Below are positions 10,918 to 23,269 of a stretch of 64,000 nt of DNA, piece by piece. Numbering within the stretch: the stretch's first letter is position 1; each line of letters begins with the position of its first letter. The stretch comes from Malaya genurostris (taxonomy: Eukaryota > Arthropoda > Insecta > Diptera > Culicidae), in assembly GCF_030247185.1 (NCBI RefSeq), contig NC_080571.1, forward strand, positions 251,135,771 to 251,199,770. Reading direction: 5' to 3'. The position numbers were made by a program, and so were the translations under genes. The notes below the pieces were generated by a model that made no database searches, was not told the origin of the DNA, and saw only the letters and a program-made list of their open reading frames with translations.

Positions 10918-12861
10918 CAGGCCTTATGCACGCGCGCTCTTTATTTTGCGCTGAATCAAATTTATTCTCATTCCATAAGACAACCACGTGCTTATGCCAC
11001 TCTCAAGAGAATTCTTTGGCACATTTATGTACCGCATCAGAAACTGATGCGCGCTTCGTTGTATAATCTCATCGCATTCTGTCAAGAACGAGACTCAAGC
11101 GCCCTTGTCGCATGAGATAGCACGGCGCGCTCGTTTCATGCGATCTACGAGCGGTTTGTGCGTCATTTTCATCCTCTTCCTTTCTTCCTTAGACTTAGTT
11201 GCAAATAAATAAATGCTAGCGAAGAAAGCCGTGCACATTTGGCGCAGTTCGTAGCGAGAGATATTTTCAAATCGAAGATACTGTATTCGGTATTCATTAG
11301 TGTGATTCTGAAATGCTAAATAATGAATTAATCAATTTTCCAATGAGAAGAGCCAAAAGTCGTACTTTTTATGCGACTGTATAGTAAATTATGAACATTA
11401 GATGATTACAAATTTCAGTATATCTATGTATTCACTTAGTTTGAAAAACCCAATTAGGTATTCTTGAAATAAATAATCTTTCCATGTCAGGACTCAAACA
11501 TATTATGCCTGCCTTGTTAGACCAGCGTCTTATACTCTAAACCGCAAATCGAATAAAAATATCTAATGCAAAAGCCAGACACGAGTTTCGCGATCCAAAA
11601 AATGTTTTCTGCAAAAACCGAATGAAAACTCAGTCAGCCGAAATAAGAGATTTTATATTGTTCTTGTATTTATAGTTATTTTGTCGACATAATCTGAGCT
11701 GATAATCTAGGAATCATTTTCTTCCTGTTTTTGCAAAGAACTAGAAATTTGTACTGGTATAATAGAAACTGTTGCTCAAATTTATTTAACAGCTGCCAAA
11801 AGGATTAATTCAAACTTCGAAAAGTCTCTTGAGCATGCCTTCTTTTTCGAGGCTCAATCCAATTTTGGAAATGTGGATGTTGCAATCACTGGGTTTTGTT
11901 CTGCTATATACTTTTAAAACATATACACTGTTTGGTGACAAAACTGTTCATTTAAACTAAAGCTAAGTCTCGTAATGAAGTTATGAATCAACTCTACTTC
12001 GGTTAGGGCGAAGAACTGAAACTTTCTTTCTGAATAATAAATGAGGATCTGCAAGATTGACAAATTAATATTCACATACTTCCATAAAAGTATTCACATA
12101 CTTCCTGAACTGAAACTTGAAGTGTATTCTTATTATCAATCGTTCGTAATATGTAACTAGAAATGGCTCTTTCAATCAGCAAACCGTCGTTCCTACCGAT
12201 TTTTCAATTTTGAGATTGATCATACATATGCTGTTGCATATTTAGACTGATTCTCACAATCGCTATAAGAGTTTTAATAAAGCCAATACCCTGAACAGTC
12301 GAACAAGAAAATGAATTGTAATTATGATTAGTTATACCTACAAATTGTAATAAACAGTTCCAAAACTAAACTTTCGTTGTTATTCGGTTTTGTTACCAAC
12401 TTTGAAGGGGAGAGAAGATGAAAGCTTTGGAAAAATGCTACGGTCCCAATAACATTGTCATTTCTCGTCACCTGTATTTCTATTAATCGATTACAGGGAA
12501 TATAATATATTAAGTTTTCTTTGTGATCGTGACAAATATCGTGATTTTTTTCATTTTTGAACATAATTACAGAATCATCAAAATGTTATTCAAAGTTTTT
12601 GAAATGTACATAATGTACTTCACTTTATTATGAAACACGTGCAAGGTTCTTCTAGTATCAGGATTCATAAAAATCTGTTTCGCTATTCCTGAGAAACGTA
12701 TAAAAGTTAAAATTGGAAGACATTAGATTTTATGGATTAGATTAAAATATTTTACGTACTGACAAAGCTTTACTCTATGAGTTGTGTTAAATCAGTTTTC
12801 AACACCTCAAAGAAATTTAAAAACGTACAATGCTTGCAGTAAACATAATTTCTTTTTTTTG

Positions 12862-12972
12862 TTTTTAATATGGAGGTTTTACCCTTAAGGCCATCCACCC
12901 CTTTGGGCCAGAAAAAGATTCTGACCCTATGTGCGGAGTTGGGAATCGACCCAGGGTGGCTGGGTGAACATA
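12862..12972 (-). mobile_element. tRNA-derived SINE fragment
   Basis: Read on the minus strand, the block starts with a B-box-like GGGTCGATTCCCA, then CTCCGCACATAGGGT, TTTTTCTGGCCCAAAGG and CCTTAAGGGTAAAACCTCC. This arrangement is familiar from mosquito tRNA-related SINEs. No A box is visible, so it is probably truncated. It lies inside the hAT-like element. Confidence 0.5.
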
Positions 12973-13874
12973 ATTCTATATATAATGTTATGTTATTACA
13001 AAAATAGTAATATAAGAAAGAAACTGTAAATTTTGGGTGCATCGAAGCTTTTTCATACGAAAAATGGGTTTTTGTTGACTTTGATATAAAGAGGTATCGA
13101 TGCACATGCCGTTCATGGTCATTTATTTGTAAATTCAAATCTGCTACTCTGATTCAATTGTATTAAACATGCTTAAAAGTTTCTACAGACTGCATCATAG
13201 CGTAATAATAAGAATTATTCAATATTGGACAATTGTACCAATATTAATCTTTTCTAGCCACCACAACATTTTGCTTATCAACAGATTAATGTTCAATGAT
13301 TTCAAATATCTTTGCCTCGCATTTTATTGTATTTTCACATAACCGCTGATATCATATAATATTCGGATTTACTTCATATCCGATGAAATTACGTGCCATA
13401 TCACTTGACATTCCATAGAATTTAATGTAAACGCATAGCACAATTTCAGCATATACACTGCAACCATAATTTGAGTCAATGCCTTGAGCTGCGATAGAAA
13501 ATATTGTTCTTAGGAAGGATGCATTAATAATGTTATTTTCAAAATTCATATCATAATCAATTTATTAAAATTATTTTATTTTGAAACCGATCGCCAACAC
13601 TGCCCAACAATTTGTACCGTGCGACACAAGTCGCACGAACCGCTCTAGGCACGAAAAAAAAATTATAACAGCAACTTTTACTGTGGCTCACATCGCACAC
13701 ACGCTGCGCTCATAAAAAATCTTGTGCGCTGTCTCGTGAGATCAAAGCGCACGAGTCGCGCGCAGATGAAAATGCGATGCTCTGAAATTTCAAGCAGTAC
13801 ATCCCGTTTCTATGTGCTCGCTACGCGTCTCGTACACGCTATTGGTTTGCTCTTTTAGTCGGCGCTCACGCTCA

Positions 13875-14150
13875 CAGGATATATATCGGTTAATTTTTCA
13901 AAAGGGCGTATAAGCAAGTGACAGTTTCTCTTTGTTTACTTTCTCTTCTATTAATTACCAAGCGGTTTCCACGTTTATCACTCAACTCTTTGCATGAAAT
14001 GATACCCGAAACTTTCGACTTTCAAACAGAATAGTGATATCAAAGAAAATCTTTTTAATCACATAACAATATTTGAACGAGAGAGTGATTAAAAAGAAAC
14101 TGTCACTTGCTTATACGCCCTAATGAAAAATCAACCGAGATATATGCGAC
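13875..14150. repeat. Inverted-repeat (MITE-like) segment at the right end of the hAT-like element
   Basis: GGGCGTATAAGCAAGTGACA near 13904 is repeated in inverted form at about 14096-14121. The similarity extends outward through TTTTTCA and ATATATCGGTT-like sequence on both sides, so each arm is about 55 bp. The spacer is about 165 bp. It may be a MITE nested in the hAT-like element, or a structural part of that element's right end. Confidence 0.6.
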
Positions 14151-14213
14151 ACACACATTTTCGGTGCGCTCGCGCTGTCGCATTTGTGCACGCATGAGCA
14201 TTCGGAAGGCCTG

Positions 14214-14360
14214 GTTTCGACGAATGCAGCACGATCTGGCGGGTCATCAATTTACTTCTTCCGCAGCAATCGAAAATTGGTTTCAAATTTGGATCACCCC
14301 AAAAGACGAGACAATTTTCCAAAATGGAATTCGAAAATTGCCTGAGAGGTAGAAAAAAGT
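14214..14360 (+). pseudogene. mariner (DD34D) transposase relic, 3' part
   Basis: This continues the mariner relic ended at 10917. It encodes FRRMQHDLAGHQF, then IENWFQIWITPKDETIF and IRKLPER, matching the C-terminal end of Mos1-like transposases. The join across the 3296-bp hAT-like insertion is unambiguous because the phrase WLFR continues directly. The 3' terminal repeat is not recognisable. Confidence 0.85.
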
Positions 14361-17300
14361 AACTATCGATGGATGATACTTCAAATAATCTTTGGATTCC
14401 AATACTTAAAACCAGATTTGCTTAATTCAATATCACAATAAAAATTTGTTTATTTACACAATTTTACTCTCTGCGTGTAGCAGGACCCTTTTGACAAACA
14501 TTACAATTCTTCATGAAAATATAGAAGCAGTGTTGGTGATTGCCGAAAATTTGACAGAAGCTGCTATATTGCTATCTATATTGTATACAACATTTTCAAT
14601 CCGGTAGAAGATGCTACAAGAATCGAGTCTCTCAATGCATGAACTGTGAGAGAATTTTGCTACATTTCTTCGCTCCACTTCATACTCTGAGTATTTCACG
14701 CCCTTAAAAAAAATTACAGTCTGATAATGATCGTTGCTGTGTGGAATTTGCCAAGAGAGAATCGCAAGTTGACAATTATCGCCGAAAATCGAATCGATGA
14801 TTCGACTTGATGATTCTCATACTAGGTTGCAATATTTCAAAACCCTTGTGTGGAGCATTCACATACATTTTCATAGACACAACTTTTACAAAGGTTATAT
14901 GCATATAGTTAGAATAAGCGGCAATAATAAAATGATTCTATCGCAATTATCCACTGCCTGTATAGAATCGGATCGCGAAACGAGAATAAGCGCCCGTTTG
15001 TTGCTTCAGGGAGGATCCCCACAGCAGCGTGCTAACCTTTGATTCTCAGAAATGTCATCGAGAGAAATTCGCTCTCGCACTGGTGTCGATTCTAAGTTAA
15101 ATGAGCCATGCCGTGTTTTTGTTGTTGCGATGATTTCCGTTTCTCTTTGGTGGCACTGATTCAATCGTGTGAAGAGTTGCCAGTGAACGTTCTTTGATAC
15201 GATAAAAGCCATCCTTGTATAGAAGCCTATATATTGAATAATGAACTTGAAAATGGCCTTCCTTTTTTCTACAAGACAACGTTCCGAAGAGAGTTCCCTT
15301 CTCTCCCTTTGAAGTGATAAGTGGATGGTGTTTTTGAATCGATAAGCCTTAAAAACACTCAACACATGTCATTATACCGGCTAGTAAACTTCAAAAGTGT
15401 TAGCAGTTTGATCGTTTGATGTCTTTTGTTCATCGGATTCAAACCAGCAACGAACAACAAAGAAATTTTATGATTTTTTTAGCTAGGAAATTTTTTCCTA
15501 TATGTTAATGGTGTATATCCTTGTCTATCGATGCCTTTCCCAAGCCCGAAAGCAGTTTCTTGGATAACCTCTCGAATGGCATTTTTAGCTGATCATTCGA
15601 AAAATGCCGTGGCTTCCCCTTTTCTGCCTGAGAGTGTGACATCCTATTACGCTGTTTGAGAGTTATTAATTCTAATCTGCCTATATTGGAATGTTAGGGC
15701 GATGTTTTTATTTTCAAAATTGATAAAACATGATGGAAATTTCGCACTTGAACAAGGTGGAGATTAAAATAGAGCACTTTTTCGTAATTCAAATTGTGAA
15801 GACTACCCTGAACTAGAATATAATTTATTGGAATATTTTACTAGCTATCCTACCGACTGTCATCCGCTGTGTGCCATATTGATTTTATTCAAGAATGTTT
15901 CGCTCGCTTGCAGGCGTTATTTTATAGGACTGAACTGGAAATGTTTTCGTTGTGCGTTGAATAATTTACTTACACTTTCTGGAATGTGTTATCAAACACA
16001 ATAACCTTGTACAGCATGCTTGTAGGATCAGCACATCATGGTTCAGAGCGTATGGTTTTGGAAGTCAGCTGGCAAATGCTCAATCTATGACTTGGAAAGA
16101 TTCTTAGAGTCAGTGGAATCTTAGTTATTATCATGCAACTATCATGTAAGATTTTTTTTTCAACGGTACAGTCTGCCGAAACAGATGGTCAAGTTCCTCA
16201 TCAGAATGTAGTAGCGCTAGCTTAAACTTTTTTTCAAAATTTTTTTTCGATGTTAGTTGAATCAGAACATGAAATCATGAAGTAAAGACAAAAAGAGCAA
16301 TCGATATACAAAATGTCATTCGTACGCATTCCAATTGGATGAGCTACATACTGATCATTTTGCTCTCTTTAGGATGAAAACAACATGCATTTAATATAAC
16401 TTCCTTTGCCAGCATTCCTAACAGTACCGCACACTCAGAATCTCGGGAAAAGGGAAAATATAGCCCTATCCCGGAGCAGTTAGGAGCTGATCCGATTCCA
16501 AACTTTCACCCAATTGAACTGCCACTTTTTCAGACAAATGAAAGCACGTTTATTTATCCAGTTTATCGACTGTAATGAAATCAAAACAGACTTTCCAAAC
16601 AATCCCATTTGGTCTGAAGAAATACTTCGCTAGTTCAAAGGATGCAAGCTTCGTTCCAGCACCAGCGAAACATACTCGTTATCTAAACAAGACGCTAGAA
16701 GAAATTTTCATATTTTGATTACGTCTGCGGCAGAGAGCACAGCCACGGTGCGATAACCGGTTGCTGTTTGAAATGTGCCGCAAAAGAAGAGCCGAATGAT
16801 GGCGCAGTTTTGAGATAGGTAAGTAAAAATCCTGGAAACAAAAAGAAATGAAAACAGCACAAACAGAACCAAAGCAAATAATAGTGTACGAAGCAATACG
16901 AAAACCATTTTTCCGACCCCGCGAGCCCAACAGATAAGCAGGGAGATGCGGGAGATGGAAATGCGTGATTCGGCTCGACTTGTGATGAAAGAAAAATAGC
17001 TTCATGGGAAGCATCTCCGGAGCCTGGCGTCTGCAAACGGAACGGAAAATGCTTCTTTCGGTGTTCGCGGCAGTCACGTGGCATGAGCTATCGATGGCAG
17101 AACAGAACAGAACAGAATTTGTGCAAGTGATCTGGTCTGATGAACCGACAAATCAAGCGTATTGGATGATGATGATGATTTCGATCTGTCATTGAATTGA
17201 CTTTCAGTGGCACAGCCGCAGGGCACAAAGAGCTCGGTCATCCGTTAGATTGCTGCTAGCATATGGCGTAATGAGTGATTTCATATGCCAACGGTTCGAT

Positions 17301-17810
17301 ATTATCGGGTTAATCGGACAGTTCCCTGAAAAGGATTCGAAATCAAATCATAGTCGAACGATTTTCCAATTTGAAGTTTACTCGCTCTGGGATTTCCATT
17401 CATCCGTTTAACCATAAAATCGCACAGTATTGAATTATTTAGCTGTATATAATTGTACGTTTATTATATTTATAAATAAGAGTAAAACAGTTTAGTTCTT
17501 AAATGTGAAGTTCGATTGTATCTACAAGAAAATCCTGAAACTTTTTTTTACGAAATCATGATTCTATCGTGGTACAACGAATTCCATTCCAAAGTTCTAT
17601 CGCATCCTGCAATTTTTCTTATCGTATGGGCAATTTCACGATTCCTCCCATCAAAAAATTTGTGTAGTTTCGAGTCTATTTCATTTTTCAATTAATTGAG
17701 CGAAGTGAATGGTCAGAAAAGTCTGTAAATATGTAACTGTATATCAAATATATGATAAGAAATTGAAACACGCAGTGTAAGAAAAAAGTCATTAGAACTC
17801 GTATTTGAAG
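14361..17810. other. Long stretch without a recognised gene
   Basis: Short frames occur on both strands (for example 15006-15365 minus and 16679-17084 minus), but I see no domain motif. Small features are a short run of AACAG units near 17098-17117 and GATGATGATGATGAT near 17165. This may be single-copy intergenic or intronic DNA, since I find no repeats shared with the rest of the window. Confidence 0.4.
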
Positions 17811-17823
17811 AGGCCAGAACTTT

Positions 17824-18886
17824 CACAGATAGTCTGAGTGCAATTGAAGCCATTCGCTCAAACATGACTGGCAAGACTGAACCGTTTTTCCTGGGCAAAA
17901 TAAAACAGTGCCTGAACGACATATTGAACAATAATTATCTAATCACTATAGTCTGGGTCCCGGCTCATTGCTCCATTCCTGGCAATGAAAGAGCCGATAT
18001 TTTAGCCAAACGTGGTGCTATTGAGGGTGAAATTTATGAGAGACCAATTGCTTTCAACGAATTCTATAGCTCGTCTCGCCAAAGAACACTTGCCAGCTGG
18101 CAAGCTTCTTGGGATAAAGATGATCTGGGTCGGTGGATGCACTCAATTATTCCGAAAATTTCGACAAAGGCATGGTTCAGGGGACTGGATGTGAGTAGAG
18201 ATTTCATTCGTGTGATGTCCAGACTCATGTCCAATCACTACACGTTAGATGCACATCTCCTTCGAATTGGGCTCTCCGAGACTAATCATTGTGCTTGTGG
18301 CGAAGGTTATCGAGATATTGATCATGTCGTTTGGACATGCGTGGAGTATCGTGATGTCAGATCTCAACTAATAAATTCTTTGCGTACCCAAGGTAGACTA
18401 TCCAATATCCCAGTTCGAGACATTCTTGCTTGTCGTGACCTTTCATACATGAAACTTATTTATCATTTCATAAAGAAAACTGGAGTTTCAATTTAATAAA
18501 GGCCCCTTTCAAGACTTAGTTCTGATCCCAGCTGCGTCCATGAGTTCAACCAATAGCTAAATTAGAATAAAAATAATGTAATGATACAAACAAACTCGAA
18601 ACAGTTTATGAAATTATTAACAAAATGTCTGAAAATAACAGCTTATTTTATAATTTATAGAAGTTAATCGTTTGGTTCAAATAATATTTCCGAGTAGATT
18701 TCATAATTAATGACGAGTTACCTAAGATGATATTTAAGTAATAAGAGAATATGTTTTAATAAATGCAAAACGTTGTGACTATGTTAGAATTAAATTAGGA
18801 TAAGAATATTATGTAAAAGTGATGCTACGGCGAAGAAAAACTTATGTAAACTGCCTTAAGAAATAAACGTATTTATGAAAAAAAAA
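17824..18886 (+). mobile_element. 5'-truncated I-like retrotransposon insertion
   Basis: The insert starts within RNase H (FTDSLSAIEAI) and ends with AATAAACGTATTTATG plus about ten A residues. A 13-bp duplication AGGCCAGAACTTT flanks it (17811-17823 and 18887-18899). Truncation, an A-tail and target duplication are the hallmarks of target-primed reverse transcription. Its ORF resembles that of the element at 4154-6273, but the 3' UTR is different, so at least two subfamilies are present. Confidence 0.9.
17825..18496 (+). pseudogene. I-like ORF2 C-terminal fragment, open to its natural stop
   Basis: The fragment holds the third RNase H acidic block (FTDSLS), the final one (PGNERADILAKRGA), a conserved spacer with GRWMHSIIPKIST, and a Cys/His cluster CACGEGYRDIDHVVWTC like that of 4154-6273. 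No stops interrupt it, which suggests a young insertion. It has no start of its own and no RT, so it cannot act alone. Confidence 0.85.
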
Positions 18887-18899
18887 AGGCCAGAACTTT

Positions 18900-19769
18900 T
18901 CTTCGACAGACTAATTTTGTAGTTGAAAATACGTTGAAAGTGAATTCTACCAATTTCGAGCGTTTCGGAATGATTTGATGAAAAATATCCAATCTGAAAC
19001 TGACAGCTTCTTTTTTTATATTTTCACTTTCGTATGTTATTAAGTAATTGTCAATCTTTCCTTTCTATCTACCTTACATAATGATGAAAGTCATAATCTT
19101 ATCAGAAGAAATTTTATGAAACAAATAACTACGCAAAACAAAATTGCAAGAACGGGGAAAATAAAAAAGCCGTCATTTACAGATGGGATTTGTGGTAGTG
19201 TTAACCGTACATGGTATCGCAATCAGGATAACGGTTCTACTACGCTGCGAATTTTCAATGGACACAATCTGTGAAATCTGTATTTCTGGACAGAAAAATG
19301 TAATATCTATATAGAGAATCTTGGTCCAAAGTGTATTTGAAAAATCTGTAAGTTACTGATTGATCAATATTTCTGGCTACCCTGCCCGTGTTTGAGCCTA
19401 ATTTGGTTTCATTCCTCGTCCGAGACAGTCGACAAAATAAAACGCTTACGACGGGTCAGGGGTGCGTAAATGAAATAAAATAACGCGTTATTTAGAATTT
19501 TTCGCGCTTAAAAGGTTTTTTCCAATTCCATAGGATTTTAGTATAAATAACAAAAAAAAATCTAACTGCGAGCATACGAAAAAGCATCTAGGATCACCTG
19601 AGTATATTCTGAGACTATGGAAATCCGTAAACGATGTTCCAAGATCCAAGAACTTCTTGAAATATTGTCCTTAGGGACTACACTGTGCCGTAGCAAGAAC
19701 TACAACGGCTAATGTTTATTTTTTGTTCGCTGTTCATATTTTTAGAGCGACACACAGCTTATTTGTCTA
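18900..19769. other. No recognised gene
   Basis: AT-rich sequence with no motif I can place. It lies between the I-like insertion and the left end of the DD37E element. Confidence 0.4.
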
Positions 19770-20011
19770 AGGAGTGTATTGAAAAGTAGTTAGCAACATT
19801 GATTATTGAATAAAAAAGCGAAAAAAAACATATTTTGACATCAGTTTTCGATATATTGTAGAAAAATTACATTTTTATGCATTTCACTGATTATAGTGAA
19901 GAAAATCATAGTTTCTGTGAAACGCTCGCACTTTGGACTTGACAGTCTTCATTAAATTATGCACAGTTACTTTTGTGACTTTCCTGGTGGTAGCTGTCCA
20001 GTTTTTTTAAC

Positions 20012-20225
20012 TCCTGCATGCGCCCGGGTTGGCGGTTCAGTGCATAGGACGCTGGTCTTACAAGCCAGTTGTCGTATGTTCGAGCACCGACCCGGAAGGG
20101 TTCTTAGTGCCAGTAGGATCCATAGTACTAGCCATGCAATGATTCTGTACACTAAGAATCGGCTGCGAAGTCTTTTGAAATAAAAAGGCCAAATTCCACA
20201 AAAGGAATGTAATGCCAAGACTTTG
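20012..20225 (+). mobile_element. tRNA-derived SINE
   Basis: A tRNA-like head runs from GGGTTGGCGGTTCAGTGCAT (A-box region) to ATGTTCGAGCACCGAC (B-box region). It is followed by a body with TAGGATCCATAGTACTAGCC and a tail with AATGCCAAGACTTTGC. T-rich sequence on both sides could be a short target duplication. It interrupts the DD37E transposase just after the QNIKK residues. This arrangement is typical of mosquito SINEs; I do not assign a family name. Confidence 0.75.
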
Positions 20226-20917
20226 CTTTTTTATGTTTTGGGACACTGTACCTTCCTTCCGAAAGTGCCGCTTGACAATTGCCCAATACCTTTCAATTGG
20301 CCGAATATCCGGGCAGTTCGGTGGGTTGATGTCCTTTTCCACGAATTGTACATTATTTTTTTACAACCACTGTAGAACGGAGTTGGCGTAGTGGGCTGAA
20401 GCCAAATCCGACCAGAAGAGAGGAGGAGCCTTATGCTTTCTGTACAGTGGCAGCATTCACTTTTTCAAACATTCTTCCTCGTACACCTTGGCCGTAATTG
20501 TGCCCTTCGTGAAGAAAATCGACGACCGCAAACCACAGGTACAAATTGCTTGCCAGACCAACACCTTTTGCCCATACTTTTCCATCGCCACCATGGTGTC
20601 AGCGTCGTCCAGGTTCAGGTACACCGATTTCGTATAATATTGCGGTCCGGGCAGCGCTCGAGAGTCTTCCTTGGCGTAGGTTTCGTCGTCGATCAGGATG
20701 CATCCATCATTATTCTGTAGAATCCGGTTATACAGTTTTCACGCTCTTGTTTTGGCCTGAACTTGCTGTACCAGGGACTTTTTCTGCACCTTCTGTTTCT
20801 TGTACGTTTTCAGGGAGTTCTGAACTTTGATCCGTTAAACCGTCGCGATGCTGGTGTTGAACTGCTTGGCCAAATCCCGCGTCGACGCCGATGGGTTTTA
20901 CCTGATGTACTTAACCA

Positions 20918-21226
<309 letters not shown>

Positions 21227-21424
21227 ATTTTCTTTCGCGTTTCCGGATCAATTCGACTCATCATTGAAACCATAAACCGTACCGAAACCAATCGATTGCG
21301 CAGCTGTTATTGACGAGTAAACAAACATGTCATCGCAAAACACGCTGCAAAAAATTAAGCCATTTCAGAGTAACAACTGTTTGAATGTTGCTAACTACTT
21401 ATCGATACATTCCTTATTTATAGC

Positions 21425-21880
21425 TGTTCCAGCTATGTGCTCAGTCACCCAAGAACTTCAATGAATACAGATCTTAATATCTGCACGAGAAATCAGTAGC
21501 TTATGTACAATTTTATTATGTTATTCAACGTCGTGAAGCTTCAGGATCACACCAGGTGATTCAACAACTTCAGTAAAAACAGGTCTTAAGATCTACACGG
21601 CCAATTAGCAGCTTATGAAAAACTTGTCAATGCTGTTCGTTGTCTTGAAGCAATATACTGCCTACTTGTCTAATTTGATCAGTTCCAGGGATGTTCTCAG
21701 TCATCCAAGAACTTCAGTAAAAACAGGCCTTAATATCTGCACGAGAAATCCGCCGTCTATGTATAATTTTCCAATGTTGCTCACAGTCATGGAGCTAGAT
21801 ATTGCTTACTTGTCTATTCTGATCTGTTTCAGGGATATTTCCAGTAATCCAAGGACTTCAGTGAATCACAAGTATGGAGC
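21425..21880. repeat. Diverged tandem repeat, about 3.5 units of 112-145 bp
   Basis: The phrase AACTTCA(G/A)T(A/G)AA recurs near 21454, 21566, 21711 and 21853. Each time it is preceded by a CATCCAAG-like segment and followed by CTTAATATCTGCACGAGAAAT and a TGTATAATTTT-like segment. One unit is shortened. The array starts at the right edge of the DD37E element. Confidence 0.75.
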
Positions 21881-22300
21881 GTGAAGATTAAGTTCAATTA
21901 TACAGTTTCTCATGCGGGTAGATCTTCAGACCTGAACTCCAGGTAGTTTCTGGAACACCTAGAACATTTGCAACAAGTGTTTTGCCCATTTCTGATCAGC
22001 AATAACACCTTTGAACTTGAATATTGATTACTAATTGATTATTTTTCGTCGTTGTTCACTTTTCGGTGTATTTGGCTCCTACGCAAATGACCAGCAGCTG
22101 AATGCCTTTCTTTGAAGCGAACTCACACTCAAAACGGTGCACAAAATAAGTTTCGGTGCAATTTTTTTCCATAACACAGCAAGCAACACCTGAACTGTGA
22201 ACGAACATCGTTCAAAGGCAATATGGTATCTAACGGGGAAACAGATTGGAAAACTGACATGTGAACACAATGATGTAATGAAAACCGCGAAAATATTACC

Positions 22301-22371
22301 GCAGAGACGGGACTCGAACCCGTAGCTAACTCCTAACCGGGGAAATTGTTTTACCAATTAAATTACCCTGC
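22301..22371 (-). repeat. tRNA-like sequence, probably the head of a SINE
   Basis: On the minus strand, 71 nt fold as a tRNA-like shape: the acceptor GCAGGGT pairs with TCTCTGC at 6 of 7 positions, and a perfect T arm ACGGGTTCGAGTCCCGT is present. The D and anticodon arms are weak, and the base before the anticodon position is C rather than T. I infer a degenerate tRNA or a SINE head whose body runs down to about 22040. Confidence 0.5.
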
Positions 22372-22559
22372 ACGCGTGAATCGTGTCTTATGTCATTGTC
22401 AAACTTGTTCGGTTTGGTCTATAATTTAATCATGAATCGTCGTTAGATCTATAATTTAATCATGGGCGCTGGCAAAGTTGAAGGAAGATCCATTTTTGAT
22501 CGAAAAATTGTGTTCAGCGCCGAAACTCATTCCTGATTGAATGGATACATTAACAAGCG

Positions 22560-23120
22560 AAATTGCGGCATCTGGATTGAAGACTAGCCAGAAGCATTGT
22601 AAAAGCTACCAATGCATCCCAAAAGTCACTAATTGGTGTGGATTATGGGTTGGTGGCATCATCGACTCGAGCTGTTCTTCTTCAAAGGTGACGATGGGCG
22701 GAACGTTATTGTGAATGGCAAGCCCTACCGTGTGATGATTACGATTTTTTTGCCCGAAAAGGAAGAATTGGATATGCCATGTGTTTTCAACAAGACGGTG
22801 CCACATCCCAAATGGCACGCGAAACAATTACCAAATTAAGAGCCGCATTAGGTGAACAGTTTATCTCACGTTTTGGGCCTGTCAATTGGTAGCCTAGATC
22901 GTGTGATTTAACACCTTCGGATTATTTCGTGTGAGGCCATGTTAAGGCTCATGTCTAAATTGATAAAACAGCAGCGATTGATGCACTGGAATCCAAAATT
23001 CGTGAATTAACGACCGATATGTTGGAGAGAGTGTTAAAGAATTGGACCTTGCGCATTGACCGTATAAAGCGGAGCTGCGACCAACATTTGCACGAAATCA
23101 TATTCAAACATATTGATCCT
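22560..23120 (+). pseudogene. Tc1/mariner-family transposase relic
   Basis: Pieces in different frames match one transposase. They are a block with DDGRNVIVNGKPYRVMIT, then QQDGATSQMARETI with the second catalytic Asp, then PRSCDLTPSDYFV with the third, and a C-terminal helix region ALESKIRELTTDMLERVL ending near CDQHLHEIIFKH. Frameshifts and stops, including a TAG in place of a Trp codon, separate them. The family resembles insect transposases of the FFENDAG type, and I cannot assign a named subfamily. Confidence 0.75.
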
Positions 23121-23269
23121 TCTGTCGATTCCAATAAAGATTGCATTTTTTTCTTAAATTGTTTGTGTTTTTTTTTTAAATCAAATTGTATATCTCTATA
23201 TATATCACCCTCTGATAGAAGAAAATATCGTAGTAATTCTTTACGAGAAATGATGAAAAGATCCGATTA

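Larger units (their letters stand above)
10918..14213. mobile_element. hAT-like DNA transposon, 3296 bp, non-autonomous
   Basis: The element is bounded by short inverted ends CAGGCCTT at 10918 and AAGGCCTG at 14213. An 8-bp duplication GTTTCGAC (10910-10917 and 14214-14221) flanks it, and the two duplicated sites join the mariner relic back into one reading. Eight-base duplications and a CAG start are typical of hAT elements, and the site fits the common pattern of T at position 2 and A at position 7. Both ends carry many GC-rich motifs such as GCGCGCTC, TCGCATGAGA and TCGCACGA, which look like subterminal transposase-binding repeats. I find no transposase inside. Confidence 0.8.
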
